Notes under the pieces: model-generated
What the model saw: the letters and a program-made list of their open reading frames with translations, nothing else
What the model was told of the DNA's origin: nothing
The model's database searches: none
Source: DASYTH01 sp035762905
Lineage (GTDB): Bacteria; Actinomycetota; Actinomycetes; Mycobacteriales; Pseudonocardiaceae
Assembly: GCF_035762905.1 (NCBI RefSeq)
Contig: NZ_DASUCC010000070.1
Span: 1 to 64,000, forward strand
DNA: 64,000 nucleotides
Direction of reading: 5' to 3'
Translations under genes and position numbers: made by a program
Shown here: piece by piece, positions 34,287-42,755 of the stretch
How positions within the stretch are numbered: the stretch's first letter is position 1
How the letters are laid out: every line of letters starts with the position of its first letter

Positions 34287-36742
34287 TGGACCCCTCCCTC
34301 AGTGGACGAGATGCTGCCGAGACCGCCACCGGCTTCGGCGCCGCCGATTCCGCTCCCGCCCGGGTCGCGCCGGTGGATCGCCGCCCACACCCGCAGCGGC
34401 GAGCAGGGCATCTCGATGTCGTTGACTCCCATGTGCCGCACCGCATCCACCACCGCGTTGACCACCGCCGGGGTGGACGCGATCGTGCCGGCCTCGCCGA
34501 CGCCCTTGACGCCCAACGGGTTCGACGTCGCCGGCGTCTCGGTCCGGTCGGTGGTGAAGGACGGCAGGTCGGCCGCGGACGGCAGCAGGTAGTCGGCGAA
34601 CGTGCCGGTGGTGAGCGTGCCCGACTCGTCGTGCACGGCCTCCTCGAACAGCGCCTGGGCGATGCCCTGGGCCAGCCCGCCGTGCACCTGTCCCTCCACG
34701 ATCAGCGGGTTGACCGCCCGGCCGACGTCGTCGACGCAGACGTAGGAGCGCAGCCGGACCCGGCCGGTCTCGGTGTCCACCTCGGCCGCGCACAGGTGGG
34801 TTCCGTGCGGGAACGAGAAGTTCTCCGGGTCGTAGACCGCCTCGGCGTCCAGGGTGGGCTCGATGCCGTCGGGCAGGTCGTGCGCGGCGAACACGGCGAG
34901 CGCGATGTCGCCGATCCCGGTGGACTTGTCGGTGCCCCGCACGGTGAACTTGCCCTCGGCGAACTCGAGGTCGTCCTCCGAGCACTCCATCATGTGCGCG
35001 GCCACCTTGCGCGCCTTGGCCACGACCTTCTCGGCCGCCTTGACCACGGCGATCCCGCCGACCGTGAGCGACCGGGAACCGTAGGTGTCCAGGCCCTTGT
35101 GCGAGGACTGGGTGTCGCCGTGGATCACCTCGACGTCCTCGAACGCGACCCCGAGCTGATCGGCGACGATCTGGCTCCAGGCCGTCTCGTGGCCCTGGCC
35201 GTGCGGCGAGGAACCGGTGACCACCTCGACCTTTCCGGTCGGCAGCATGCGGATCGCCGCGTGCTCCCAGCCGCCGGCCCCGTAGGACAGCGAGCCGAGC
35301 ACCCGGGACGGGGCCAGCCCGCACATCTCGGTGTAGGTGGAGATCCCGAGACCGAGCTGGACCGGGTCGCCGGACTCCCGGCGCTGCTGCTGCTCACGCC
35401 GCAGGCCCTCGTAGTCGAACAGCTCCATGGCCCGACCGGTGGCGGCCTCGTAGTTGCCCGAGTCGTAGGTGAGCCCGCAGACCGTGGTGTACGGGAACTC
35501 CTCGTGCTTGATCCAGTTCTGCTCGCGCAACCGCATCGGGTCCATGCCCAGCTCGGCGGCCAGCTCGTCCATGATCCGCTCGATGGCGAACGTGGCCTCC
35601 GGCCGGCCGGCGCCGCGGTAGGCGTCGGTGAGCGTCTTGTTGGTGAAGACGTTCGTGCACGCGAACCGGTAGGCCGGGATCTTGTAGATCGCGTTGAACA
35701 TGAACGCGCCCAGGATCGGCACGCCCGGGGTGACCAGCCCGAGGTAGGCACCCATGTCGGCGATCAGGTCGACCTTGAGGGCGGTGATCGTGCCGTCCCG
35801 GCGCGCGGCGATCGTGATGTCCTGGATCTGGTCGCGGCCGTGGTGCGCGGTGATCATGCACTCGGAGCGGCTCTCCGTCCACTTGACCGGCCGGCCCAGC
35901 TTGAGCGCCACCAGGACGGCCATGGTCTCCTCGGGTAAGACGGCGATCTTGCCGCCGAACCCGCCGCCGACGTCCGGGGCGATCACCCGCACCTTGTGCT
36001 CGGGCAGGCCAAGGGTGAGCGCGGTCATCGTCTTGAGGATGTGCGGCACCTGGGTGGCCGACCAGATCGTGGTCTGCGCGCCGGTCGGATCGACCACAGT
36101 GGACCGTGGCTCCATGAACGCCGGGACCAGCCGCTGCTGGCGGAACCGGCGGGTGAGCACGATCGCGTCGTCGCTGGCGCCGGCCTCGTCGATCGCGGCC
36201 GCCACGTCGCCGCCGGTGCCGGCCTCGCCGGAGTCGAACACCCACAGCGCGTTGCGGTTGGTCTCCAGTTCCGGGTGGACCAGCGGGGCGCCGTCGGCCA
36301 GCGCCGCCTCCATGTCCAGCACCACCGGCAGTTCCTCGTAGTCGACGTCGATCGCCTCCAGCGCGTCGTGCGCGAGGTAGGCGTCCCTGGCCACCACGAC
36401 GGCCACGCCCTCACCGGCGAAGTGCACCGTGTCGGCGGCCAGTACCGGACGCCGCGGGTGCTTCATGTCCGGCGTGATCGGCCACGCGCAGGGCAGCGCG
36501 ATGGCGCCCTCCGGATCCAGATCGGACGCGGTGTAGACGGCCACCACGCCGGGCAGCTCCAGAGCTGCGGAGGTGTCGATCCGGGTGATCCGGGCGTGCG
36601 CGACGGGGCTGCGCAGCACCGCGAGGTGCAGCATGCCGGGCAACGTGATGTTGTCCGTCCACCTGGTACGGCCGGTGATCAGCCGGGCGTCCTCCTTGCG
36701 TCGCCTGGCCTTGCCGACCTCGGGTTCGAGGGTCGAGGTCAT
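34283..36742 (-). CDS. coxL: Molybdopterin-binding large subunit, form II CO-dehydrogenase-like
   Basis: 819 aa, the usual length for the molybdenum subunit. It contains the active-site loop AYRGAGR (about 371-377), which marks form II CoxL; true carboxydotrophic form I has AYXCSFR. The catalytic glutamate lies in GVKGVGEAGT near the C-terminus, and Moco-binding stretches such as DVGGGFGGK and GSSPHGQGHETAW are present. Form II enzymes are common in actinobacteria and their physiological substrate is often unknown, so CO oxidation should not be assumed. The start is the ATG at 36742, overlapping the coxS stop by 1 nt. Confidence 0.94.
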   Translation of the reverse strand: MTSTLEPEVGKARRRKEDARLITGRTRWTDNITLPGMLHLAVLRSPVAHARITRIDTSAALELPGVVAVYTASDLDPEGAIALPCAWPITPDMKHPRRPVLAADTVHFAGEGVAVVVARDAYLAHDALEAIDVDYEELPVVLDMEAALADGAPLVHPELETNRNALWVFDSGEAGTGGDVAAAIDEAGASDDAIVLTRRFRQQRLVPAFMEPRSTVVDPTGAQTTIWSATQVPHILKTMTALTLGLPEHKVRVIAPDVGGGFGGKIAVLPEETMAVLVALKLGRPVKWTESRSECMITAHHGRDQIQDITIAARRDGTITALKVDLIADMGAYLGLVTPGVPILGAFMFNAIYKIPAYRFACTNVFTNKTLTDAYRGAGRPEATFAIERIMDELAAELGMDPMRLREQNWIKHEEFPYTTVCGLTYDSGNYEAATGRAMELFDYEGLRREQQQRRESGDPVQLGLGISTYTEMCGLAPSRVLGSLSYGAGGWEHAAIRMLPTGKVEVVTGSSPHGQGHETAWSQIVADQLGVAFEDVEVIHGDTQSSHKGLDTYGSRSLTVGGIAVVKAAEKVVAKARKVAAHMMECSEDDLEFAEGKFTVRGTDKSTGIGDIALAVFAAHDLPDGIEPTLDAEAVYDPENFSFPHGTHLCAAEVDTETGRVRLRSYVCVDDVGRAVNPLIVEGQVHGGLAQGIAQALFEEAVHDESGTLTTGTFADYLLPSAADLPSFTTDRTETPATSNPLGVKGVGEAGTIASTPAVVNAVVDAVRHMGVNDIEMPCSPLRVWAAIHRRDPGGSGIGGAEAGGGLGSISSTEGGVQ

Positions 36743-37266
36743 CAGGCACCGCCTCCCGCGGTCACGGGCCGCTCGCTGACCTGCTCGGCCTCGGGTCCGG
36801 CGCCGCCGCGCATCTTCTGCGCCGCGTCCCGCACCGCGCGGACGATGTTCTGGTATCCAGTGCAGCGGCAGAGGTTGCCCTCGAGGCCGGCGCGCACCGC
36901 CGCCTCGTCCGGGTCGGCGTTGTCGGCGAGCAGGTCGATCGATTGCATGATCATTCCGGGTGTGCAGAACCCGCACTGCAGCGCGTGGTTGTCCTGGAAC
37001 GCCTGCTGCACGGGGTGCAGGTTGCCGTCCCTTGCCAGGCCTTCGACCGTGGTGATCTCGGAGCCGTCGGCCTGGACGGCGAGCACCGAGCAGGACTTGA
37101 CGCTGTGCCCGTCCAGGTGGACGGTGCAGGCGCCACAGTTGCTTGTGTCGCACCCGACCACCGTGCCCACCTTGCCCAGCCGCTCGCGCAGGTAGTGCAC
37201 GAGCAACAGACGAGGCTCGACGTCATCGGTGTACTGGGTTCCGTCAACGGTCACGGATATGCGCAT
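36742..37266 (-). CDS. coxS: CO-dehydrogenase-like small subunit (two [2Fe-2S])
   Basis: 174 aa. N-terminal plant-type ferredoxin fold with CDTSNCGACTVHLDG, and C-terminal helical [2Fe-2S] domain with GFCTPGMIM and GNLCRCTGYQNIV. The order S-L-M differs from the classical M-S-L. GGAGG lies 5 nt upstream of the ATG. The 148-nt region before it, shared with rarD, holds a GTGAG-CGGA-CTCAC inverted repeat (37341-37354) that could control the operon. Confidence 0.95.
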   Translation of the reverse strand: MRISVTVDGTQYTDDVEPRLLLVHYLRERLGKVGTVVGCDTSNCGACTVHLDGHSVKSCSVLAVQADGSEITTVEGLARDGNLHPVQQAFQDNHALQCGFCTPGMIMQSIDLLADNADPDEAAVRAGLEGNLCRCTGYQNIVRAVRDAAQKMRGGAGPEAEQVSERPVTAGGGA

Positions 37267-37340
37267 GGAGCCTCCAGGAGCGCGGATGGGGACAGTCGGG
37301 GACGCGTCACGACGGAAGGCTCGCGACATTGCGACCACGG

Positions 37341-37354
37341 GTGAGCGGACTCAC
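37341..37354. promoter_or_regulatory. Short inverted repeat upstream of coxS
   Basis: GTGAG-N4-CTCAC, perfect 5-bp arms, 75 bp upstream of the coxS start and 60 bp from rarD. Possible operator; short enough to be chance. Confidence 0.3.
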
Positions 37355-37402
37355 AGAGTGGAGCCTGCTACCTGACCCGCCGCCAAGACAAGACCTCGTG
37401 CT

Positions 37403-37408
37403 TATGAT
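37403..37408 (+). promoter_or_regulatory. -10 element of a leaderless promoter for rarD
   Basis: TATGAT, matching the actinobacterial -10 consensus, followed by 6 nt and then the ATG. The transcript most likely begins at or next to the start codon. No convincing -35 box is seen. Confidence 0.55.
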
Positions 37409-37414
37409 CGATTG

Positions 37415-38434
37415 ATGGCTTCTCCCGCGGTCCAGGTGCCGCCACCCTCTGTGCGTCCGGATTACCGCAGGGGAATCGTCTTCGGGGTCGTCTCGTACGG
37501 TTTGTGGGGACTTTTCCCCCTGTACTGGCCGCTGTTGCGCCCGGCAGGCGATGTGGAGATGCTGGCCCACCGGATGCTGTGGTCGCTGGTGTTCGTGGCG
37601 GTCGTGCTCACGGTGTCCGGCCGGCGCGGTCGCGCGGGGTGGCGGGCGGTGCGCGCGGTGGTGCGGGACCGCCGCCGGTTGGGCCTGCTGGCCGCGGCGG
37701 CGGTGCTGATCACGCTGAACTGGGGTGGCTACATCTACGGCGTGAACAACGGCCACGTGGTGGAGACCGCGCTCGGCTACTTCATCGGCCCGCTGGTGTC
37801 GGTCCTGGTCGGCGTGCTGCTGCTCGGTGAGCGGCTGCGCGGCGCCCAGTGGGTGGCCGTCGGGCTGGGCGCCGCGGCGGTCGTGGTGCTCACCGCCGGC
37901 TACGGCCGCCCGCCCTGGATCGCCCTGACGCTGGCCTTCTCGTTCGGCAGCTACGGCCTGTGCAAGAAGCTCGCCGCCACCGGCGCCGTCGAGTCCCTTG
38001 CCGTGGAGACCGGCATCACCGCCGCCCCCGCCCTGATCTACCTGATCATCCTGGAGTCCACCGGCGCCGGCACCTTCACCGGCCACGGCGCCGGCCACGT
38101 GCTGCTGCTGATCGCCACCGGCGCCGTCACCGCCATCCCCCTGCTCGCCTTCGGCGCCGCCGCCACCCGGATCCCGCTCTCCCTGCTCGGCCTGCTCCAG
38201 TACATCGCCCCGGTCATGCAGTTCCTCCTCGGCGTCCTCGTCCTCGGCGAGCACATGCCCCCGGAACGCTGGATCGGCTTCACGATGGTCTGGCTCGGCC
38301 TGGCCATCCTCACCTGGTCCGGCCTGCGCCGGTCCCGGAAGGTGCAGACCGGGCAACCGTCTCACCCTCGGCGGGCCCACGGTCAGGTTCCACCACCGCA
38401 ACCACTGGCGGGACCAACTCCTCGGCCACCGTAA
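37415..38434 (+). CDS. rarD: RarD/EamA-family drug/metabolite transporter
   Basis: 339 aa, ten transmembrane helices in two EamA repeats. It shows the RarD signatures YGLWGLFPLYWPLL, AHRMLWSLVF, NWGGYIYGVNNGHVVETALGYFIGPLVSV and LLQYIAPVMQFLLGVLVLGE. Substrate unknown; RarD proteins were first noted in chloramphenicol-sensitivity studies. Start at ATG 37415, apparently leaderless. The last 30 residues are a Pro/Arg-rich tail beyond the usual RarD end, and this part overlaps the antisense 88-aa gene by 125 nt. Confidence 0.93.
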   Translation: MASPAVQVPPPSVRPDYRRGIVFGVVSYGLWGLFPLYWPLLRPAGDVEMLAHRMLWSLVFVAVVLTVSGRRGRAGWRAVRAVVRDRRRLGLLAAAAVLITLNWGGYIYGVNNGHVVETALGYFIGPLVSVLVGVLLLGERLRGAQWVAVGLGAAAVVVLTAGYGRPPWIALTLAFSFGSYGLCKKLAATGAVESLAVETGITAAPALIYLIILESTGAGTFTGHGAGHVLLLIATGAVTAIPLLAFGAAATRIPLSLLGLLQYIAPVMQFLLGVLVLGEHMPPERWIGFTMVWLGLAILTWSGLRRSRKVQTGQPSHPRRAHGQVPPPQPLAGPTPRPP

Positions 38435-38576
38435 ACAGCGCCATCGCCAACTCGGCCCGGTCCACCTCGCCAAGCTCACCGGCCAGCAGTTCGTCGACCA
38501 CCGGCCCGAGCTGATCCCGCAACACGGTCAGCGCCGCCACCAACCGGCCATCGGTCGGGGAGAGCCGCTCAGACAT
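38310..38576 (-). CDS. Small acidic hypothetical protein (88 aa)
   Basis: 88 aa, mostly helical and acidic (MSERLSPTDGRLVAALTVLRDQ ... ELAMALFTVAEELVPPVVAVVEP). It starts 8 nt inside the end of the preceding Cys/His-rich gene (ATG within GTCATGTCTGA), a coupled arrangement. Its last third is antisense to the 3' end of rarD, so one of the two 3' ends may be over-extended. No family recognised. It appears to be the last gene of a unit starting at the XRE regulator. Confidence 0.55.
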   Translation of the reverse strand: MSERLSPTDGRLVAALTVLRDQLGPVVDELLAGELGEVDRAELAMALFTVAEELVPPVVAVVEPDRGPAEGETVARSAPSGTGAGRTR

Positions 38577-38787
38577 GACACCGCTGTCGATGCTCAGCCA
38601 ACCGGTCGTCGGCCTCCAGCGACGTGGCGCCGATGCACCACGCCGAACAGTCCGCACACCGGCGCACCACCCGCGGCCCACCGACGACCGGATTCGCCGG
38701 CTCAACCCAGTGCCGGCCGTGATCATGGCCCCCCGCCGCCAAGCATCGAACAACTGCAGACCGACACCCGAACTCACGACACGTCAC
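38569..38787 (-). CDS. Small Cys/His-rich protein, putative zinc-binding (72 aa)
   Basis: 72 aa with six cysteines and four histidines: TCREFGC near the start, a GGHDHGRHW segment, a VVRRCADCSAWC cluster and HRQRCH at the very end. The pattern suggests one or two zinc-binding sites. GTG start at 38787 directly adjoins a strong AGGAGG, closer than ideal, so the exact start is doubtful. An alternative frame starting with GTG at 38777 (good spacing) reads into the 88-aa gene, but its sequence is Arg/Trp-rich and less protein-like. It follows the XRE regulator by 72 nt. Confidence 0.6.
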   Translation of the reverse strand: MTCREFGCRSAVVRCLAAGGHDHGRHWVEPANPVVGGPRVVRRCADCSAWCIGATSLEADDRLAEHRQRCHV

Positions 38788-38859
38788 CTCCTGATGGAGG
38801 CGACGCTAAGTGCCCGGAGCAGCACCGACGGGTACGCCTTGTACCTTCACCCGCGCGGG

Positions 38860-40083
38860 CTACGCGGCGAGACCAACCCTCCCGCACAGAGTTCGGACGT
38901 CCTCACGCAGACCGGACGGCGGCCGGTTCACCAGACCGAGCAGCATCTCGCGGGCGAACGCGTTGTAGCGGATCGTTTCCGGCGCGGTGCGCTCGGACTT
39001 GTCCAGTAGCGTGTACACCGCGTGCCGTTCGTCGCGCTGATAATGCGCTCTGGCGACCTCGATCAGATGGCGAGCCCTACGGGGAATCGAGGCGATCTCG
39101 TTGGCGTCGAAGCCGTTCGCCGCACGCAGCGCTTCGCCGGACCGCCTGAGCTCGACGCCCAGTGTGGTGGCGTGCGCGGCCATCACCGGCGTTGAGAACG
39201 AACTCTGCACATGCCGGTAGTCCGGGCCGAGTCGCCGAGCCATCACATCGGCCTTCGCCCAGTGCGCCCACGCCTCGCCATACCGGCCGCGACGGGCGTA
39301 CACATAGGCGATCTCGGCTTCGAGAGCGCCGAGCATGCCCCGCCAGTTGTCCGGGCCCTGCTCGGCATGTGGCTCCAGCTGACGCACCGCGTCAGAAGCG
39401 AGATCCACCGCTTCAGCCCACCGGCCGGCGTCGCGCAGCGCCTGCACCATCGACCATGCGCCTCCGGCGATCGCGTACGGGTCGTCGGCCTCATGTGCCT
39501 CAGTGATCGCGCGGTCGGCCACAATCCAGAGTAGTTCCGGCGCCGGTTGGTACGCGACGTAGAAATCGGCCAGCCGGTACACCCCCGCCAGCACCCGGCG
39601 AGCCTCCCGGCGCTCGCCGTTGGGCCGTGCTCTGACGGCGAGTTGGGCATCGCCGATGAGCCCGGGCAGCAGCGCACCGAGCTGGGTCCGGTGGTCCGGG
39701 CTCGCATGGCGGATCCGCCAGGCCTGCCGGAGCCGGAGCGCGAGGTGATCCACATCAGGGGGGGACCCGTTGTCATTGAGGCGGTAGTCGGTCAGTGCGG
39801 CCTGCACAGCGGAAAGGGCGGTGTGCCGTTCTCCGGCAAACACCTGCACCGGGATGGTCTGGCCGTCGCCGGTCAGATCCGCGAGGTCGGAGAGCTCGAG
39901 TGCCCGGGCCAGCCGCAGCAGCATGGGCAGGCGCGGCGCCTGCAACCGGCCGTTTTCCACAGCTTTGAGCCATTCCGCGGACCTACCGACGAGACCCGCA
40001 AGCACAGGACGGGACATTCCTCGGTGCTCGCGGTAATGCCTGAGCCGGTTCCCGATGGAGAGCGCGTGGTCCGGTGTAGCCAT
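38860..40083 (-). CDS. XRE-family helix-turn-helix regulator with TPR-like C-terminal domain
   Basis: 407 aa. N-terminal XRE HTH (about 9-66; IGNRLRHYREHRGMSRPVLAGLVGRSAEWLKAVENGR) followed by a long helical repeat region (about 90-400) with alternating Ala/Leu/Trp pairs resembling TPRs. This layout is common in actinobacterial regulators next to small effector genes and in peptide- or ligand-responsive regulators. ATG 40083 has GAGGTGA 8 nt upstream; a longer frame to 40182 has no site. The downstream small genes are probably its targets or co-transcribed partners. Ligand unknown. Confidence 0.82.
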   Translation of the reverse strand: MATPDHALSIGNRLRHYREHRGMSRPVLAGLVGRSAEWLKAVENGRLQAPRLPMLLRLARALELSDLADLTGDGQTIPVQVFAGERHTALSAVQAALTDYRLNDNGSPPDVDHLALRLRQAWRIRHASPDHRTQLGALLPGLIGDAQLAVRARPNGERREARRVLAGVYRLADFYVAYQPAPELLWIVADRAITEAHEADDPYAIAGGAWSMVQALRDAGRWAEAVDLASDAVRQLEPHAEQGPDNWRGMLGALEAEIAYVYARRGRYGEAWAHWAKADVMARRLGPDYRHVQSSFSTPVMAAHATTLGVELRRSGEALRAANGFDANEIASIPRRARHLIEVARAHYQRDERHAVYTLLDKSERTAPETIRYNAFAREMLLGLVNRPPSGLREDVRTLCGRVGLAA

Positions 40084-40202
40084 GGGACTGTCACCTCTTC
40101 GCCGACACCCTCCTCGCTGGCCCCGGCCCATCGACCGGAGCCGCATGTCCTCGGCGAAGAGGTACGGGTCCAGCCTACCCATCGGCAGGCAGGACCCTGA
40201 CG

Positions 40203-40370
40203 TATGAATACCGCCTGGTCCCGCCCCGACGGATCATCGATATGGCCGGGTTGATGCAGCCTGCGGTGGCGCGGTTCGAGGCGGGCGGGACGATGCCGAC
40301 GATCCCCATGCTGGAGCGGCTGGCCGCAGCGCTGGCGATGGAGTTGCGTGTGGAGCTGCGATCACCCTGA
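40203..40370 (+). pseudogene. Remnant of an XRE/HigA-type HTH protein (C-terminal 55 codons)
   Basis: Reading from 40203, the frame encodes IIDMAGLMQPAVARFEAGG, then TMPTIPMLERLAAALAMELR, ending at TGA 40370. This is the recognition helix plus C-terminal end of a small HTH antitoxin-like protein (usual pattern: tQ-x-vaRfEaGgt-PtlpmLerlAaALG). The N-terminal half and a start codon with a site are missing; the only in-frame ATG (40242) is mid-helix. Most likely a decayed antitoxin or regulator. The usual Gln/Ser in the recognition helix is partly kept (MQPAVARFE). Confidence 0.6.
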
Positions 40371-40454
40371 CGTTCAGGGATGTGGATGCGGCGATGAGAT
40401 GGGTCCGGCCTGCGCCGATCGCCAGCGCAACCCCGGCCGGGGTTGCAGGTGCCG

Positions 40455-41570
40455 TCAGGGGAGGTGGATGCGGCCGGTGAGTTCGGTGAGGCGTTCGCCG
40501 CCGCCGCCCCAGCGGAGGGAGATGATCTCGGCGGCGATGGAGACGGCGGTTTCCTCGGGGGTGCGGGCGCCGAGGTTGAGGCCGATGGGCGAGGCCAGGC
40601 GGGACAACTCGGCTTCGGTGAGGCCGGCTTCGCGCAGCCGGGCCAGGCGGTCGTCGTGGGTGCGGCGGGAGCCCATCGCGCCGATGTAGCCGACGTCGGT
40701 GCGCAGCGCGACCTCGAGTAACGGGACGTCGAACTTCGGGTCGTGGGTGAGCACGGCGATCACCGTGCGGGCGTCGATCCGGCCGGCCTCGGCCTCGGCG
40801 GCCAGGTAGCGGTGCGGCCAGTTGACCACCACCTCGTCGGCGTCCGGGAACCGGGAGTTGGTGGCGAACACCGGGCGGGCGTCGCACACGGTCACCCGGT
40901 AGCCGAGGAACGAGCCGAGCCGGGCCACCGCGGCGGCGAAGTCGATCGCACCGAACACCAGCATCCGGGGCGGCGGCTCGAACGAGCTGACGAACACCGA
41001 CATGCCCTCGCCGCGGCGCTGGCCGTCCACCCCGTAGTGCAGCATCCCGGTGCGGCCCTGGGCGAGCAGCCCGCGCGCGTCGTCGGCGACCGCGTCGTCG
41101 GCCCTTGACGAGCCGAGGCCGCCGGCCGCCCGGTCCGGCCACACCACCAGGTGCGCGCCGCGCCGCTCCGGTTCCGGGTGCTCGACCACGGTGGCCAGCG
41201 CCACCGGCTCCTCCACCTGCACCGACTTGGCCAACTCGGCCAGCTCCGGAAACCGGGCCGCGCTGATCGCCTCCACGTACACGTCGATGATCCCGCCGCA
41301 GGTCAGCCCGACGGCGAACGCGTCGTCGTCGCTCACCCCGTAGCGCTGCAGCACACCGGCACCGTCGCCGAGCACCTGCTGGCCCAGCTCGTAGACCGCG
41401 CCCTCGACGCAGCCGCCGGACACGCTGCCGGACACCGTTCCGTCGCCGGCCACCATCATCGCGGCGCCCGGGGCGCGCGGGGCCGAGGAGAACGTGCCGA
41501 CCACGGTGCCGAGCGCCACCGTCTCGCCGGCCGAGTAGCGCCGCATCAGCTCGGCCATCACGTCACGCAC
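40455..41570 (-). CDS. XdhC/CoxI-family molybdoenzyme maturation factor
   Basis: 371 aa. XdhC/CoxI N-terminal domain (VALGTVVGTFSSAPRAPGAAMMV ... SGSVSGGCVEGAVYEL; TCGGIIDVYVE with the conserved Cys) and a C-terminal Rossmann domain (MLVFGAIDFAAAVARLGSFLGYRVTVCDARP; YIGAMGSRRTHDDR). XdhC proteins bind Moco and deliver the sulfurated cofactor to xanthine-oxidase-family enzymes, here presumably coxL. GTG 41570 overlaps the VWA gene stop by 8 nt and has GAGG upstream. Confidence 0.92.
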   Translation of the reverse strand: MRDVMAELMRRYSAGETVALGTVVGTFSSAPRAPGAAMMVAGDGTVSGSVSGGCVEGAVYELGQQVLGDGAGVLQRYGVSDDDAFAVGLTCGGIIDVYVEAISAARFPELAELAKSVQVEEPVALATVVEHPEPERRGAHLVVWPDRAAGGLGSSRADDAVADDARGLLAQGRTGMLHYGVDGQRRGEGMSVFVSSFEPPPRMLVFGAIDFAAAVARLGSFLGYRVTVCDARPVFATNSRFPDADEVVVNWPHRYLAAEAEAGRIDARTVIAVLTHDPKFDVPLLEVALRTDVGYIGAMGSRRTHDDRLARLREAGLTEAELSRLASPIGLNLGARTPEETAVSIAAEIISLRWGGGGERLTELTGRIHLP

Positions 41571-42666
41571 GGCGTACCTCCTCGAGCAGGTGCTCCAACG
41601 TAGCCAGGCTGTGCCCGGCCAGTAAACGGTCCACATGCGGCAGAGCGGCCACGATCCCGGACTGCACCGGGGCGTAGCCGTCCCGCCCGGCGTGCGGGTT
41701 GACCCACAACACCCGGTGCGCCAGCCGCCGTAACCGGGCCATCTGCTCGCCGAGCAGGCCGGCGTCGCCGCGCTCCCAGCCGTCGGAGAACAGCACCACG
41801 ACCGCCCGCCGGGCCACCCCGCGCTGGCCCCACCGGTCCAGGAACGCCCGCAGGGTCTCGCCCAGCCGGGTGCCGCCGGCGAAGTCGGGCACCACCCGGG
41901 CCGCCGAGGTGAGCGCCTGCTCGGGGTCGCGCTGGCGCAGCTGGCGGGACAGCCGGGTCAGCCGGGTGCCGACGGTGAACACCTCCGTGCTGGCCGGTGC
42001 CCGCCGGCACAGCGCGTGCGCGAACCGGAGCAGCGCGTCGGCGTACGGGGTCATCGACCCGGACACGTCCACCAGCAGCACCAGCCGGCGCGGCCGCCGC
42101 CCCCGGCCCCGGTAGGCCAGCCGGACCGGCTCGCCGCCGGCCGCGCGCATGATCCGCAGCAGCCGGTTCGGGTCGAGCCGCCCGGTCCGTTGTGGACGGT
42201 GCCGCAGCGACCGGCGCAGCGGCGGGTCCAGCCGCAGCGCGCCGAGCAGCTCGCGCAGGTGCTCGCGCTCCGGGCCGGACAGCTCGGCGATGTCGCGCCG
42301 GCGCAGCACCTCGGTGTCGCTGGCGGCCACCCGCAGCGGGGTCGGCTCGGAGCCGGTCCCGGCGTCGCCGGGCGGGGCCTCGTCGAGCGCGGCCAGCACG
42401 CTGGTCCGCACCCGGCGTACCGGCGAGGTGCGGGCGGCGCGCGGCGGCCGGGCGGCGAACCAGGCGCCGAACGCCTCGTCGTAGCGTGGCAGGTCGTCCG
42501 GTTCGGCGCACAGGGTCAGCCGGCCGGCCCAGTACAGCTGGCCGGGCTCGGCCGGGTCGAGCTGCTCGACAGCGGCCAGGTAGGCCTGAACCCGCTGAGC
42601 GTCACAGGGCAGCCCGGCCGTGCGCAGGGCGGCGGTGAAGCCGACCAGGCCGGGCAGTGGGTCCAT
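41563..42666 (-). CDS. coxE: VWA-domain protein, CoxE-like
   Basis: 367 aa. The N-terminal helical half (CoxE-type) ends in a basic region, followed by a VWA domain with the MIDAS motif DVSGSMTPY (around 210-218), SDGWERGD and WVNPHAGRDGYAPV. CoxE works with the MoxR-type AAA ATPase CoxD in assembling the copper/molybdenum or sulfurated active site. The MoxR gene is 1.5 kb upstream on the same strand but separated by an opposite-strand M23 peptidase gene, so they are not one operon. ATG 42666 chosen from homology length. Confidence 0.9.
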   Translation of the reverse strand: MDPLPGLVGFTAALRTAGLPCDAQRVQAYLAAVEQLDPAEPGQLYWAGRLTLCAEPDDLPRYDEAFGAWFAARPPRAARTSPVRRVRTSVLAALDEAPPGDAGTGSEPTPLRVAASDTEVLRRRDIAELSGPEREHLRELLGALRLDPPLRRSLRHRPQRTGRLDPNRLLRIMRAAGGEPVRLAYRGRGRRPRRLVLLVDVSGSMTPYADALLRFAHALCRRAPASTEVFTVGTRLTRLSRQLRQRDPEQALTSAARVVPDFAGGTRLGETLRAFLDRWGQRGVARRAVVVLFSDGWERGDAGLLGEQMARLRRLAHRVLWVNPHAGRDGYAPVQSGIVAALPHVDRLLAGHSLATLEHLLEEVRRA

Positions 42667-42755
42667 ATGGCAATTGTGCGCCCCGCCCGGAGCATCGTCC
42701 GACGACCGGGTTGGTGCCAATATTGTTGGACATTCCCTCACAGAAGGGTTTTCCC

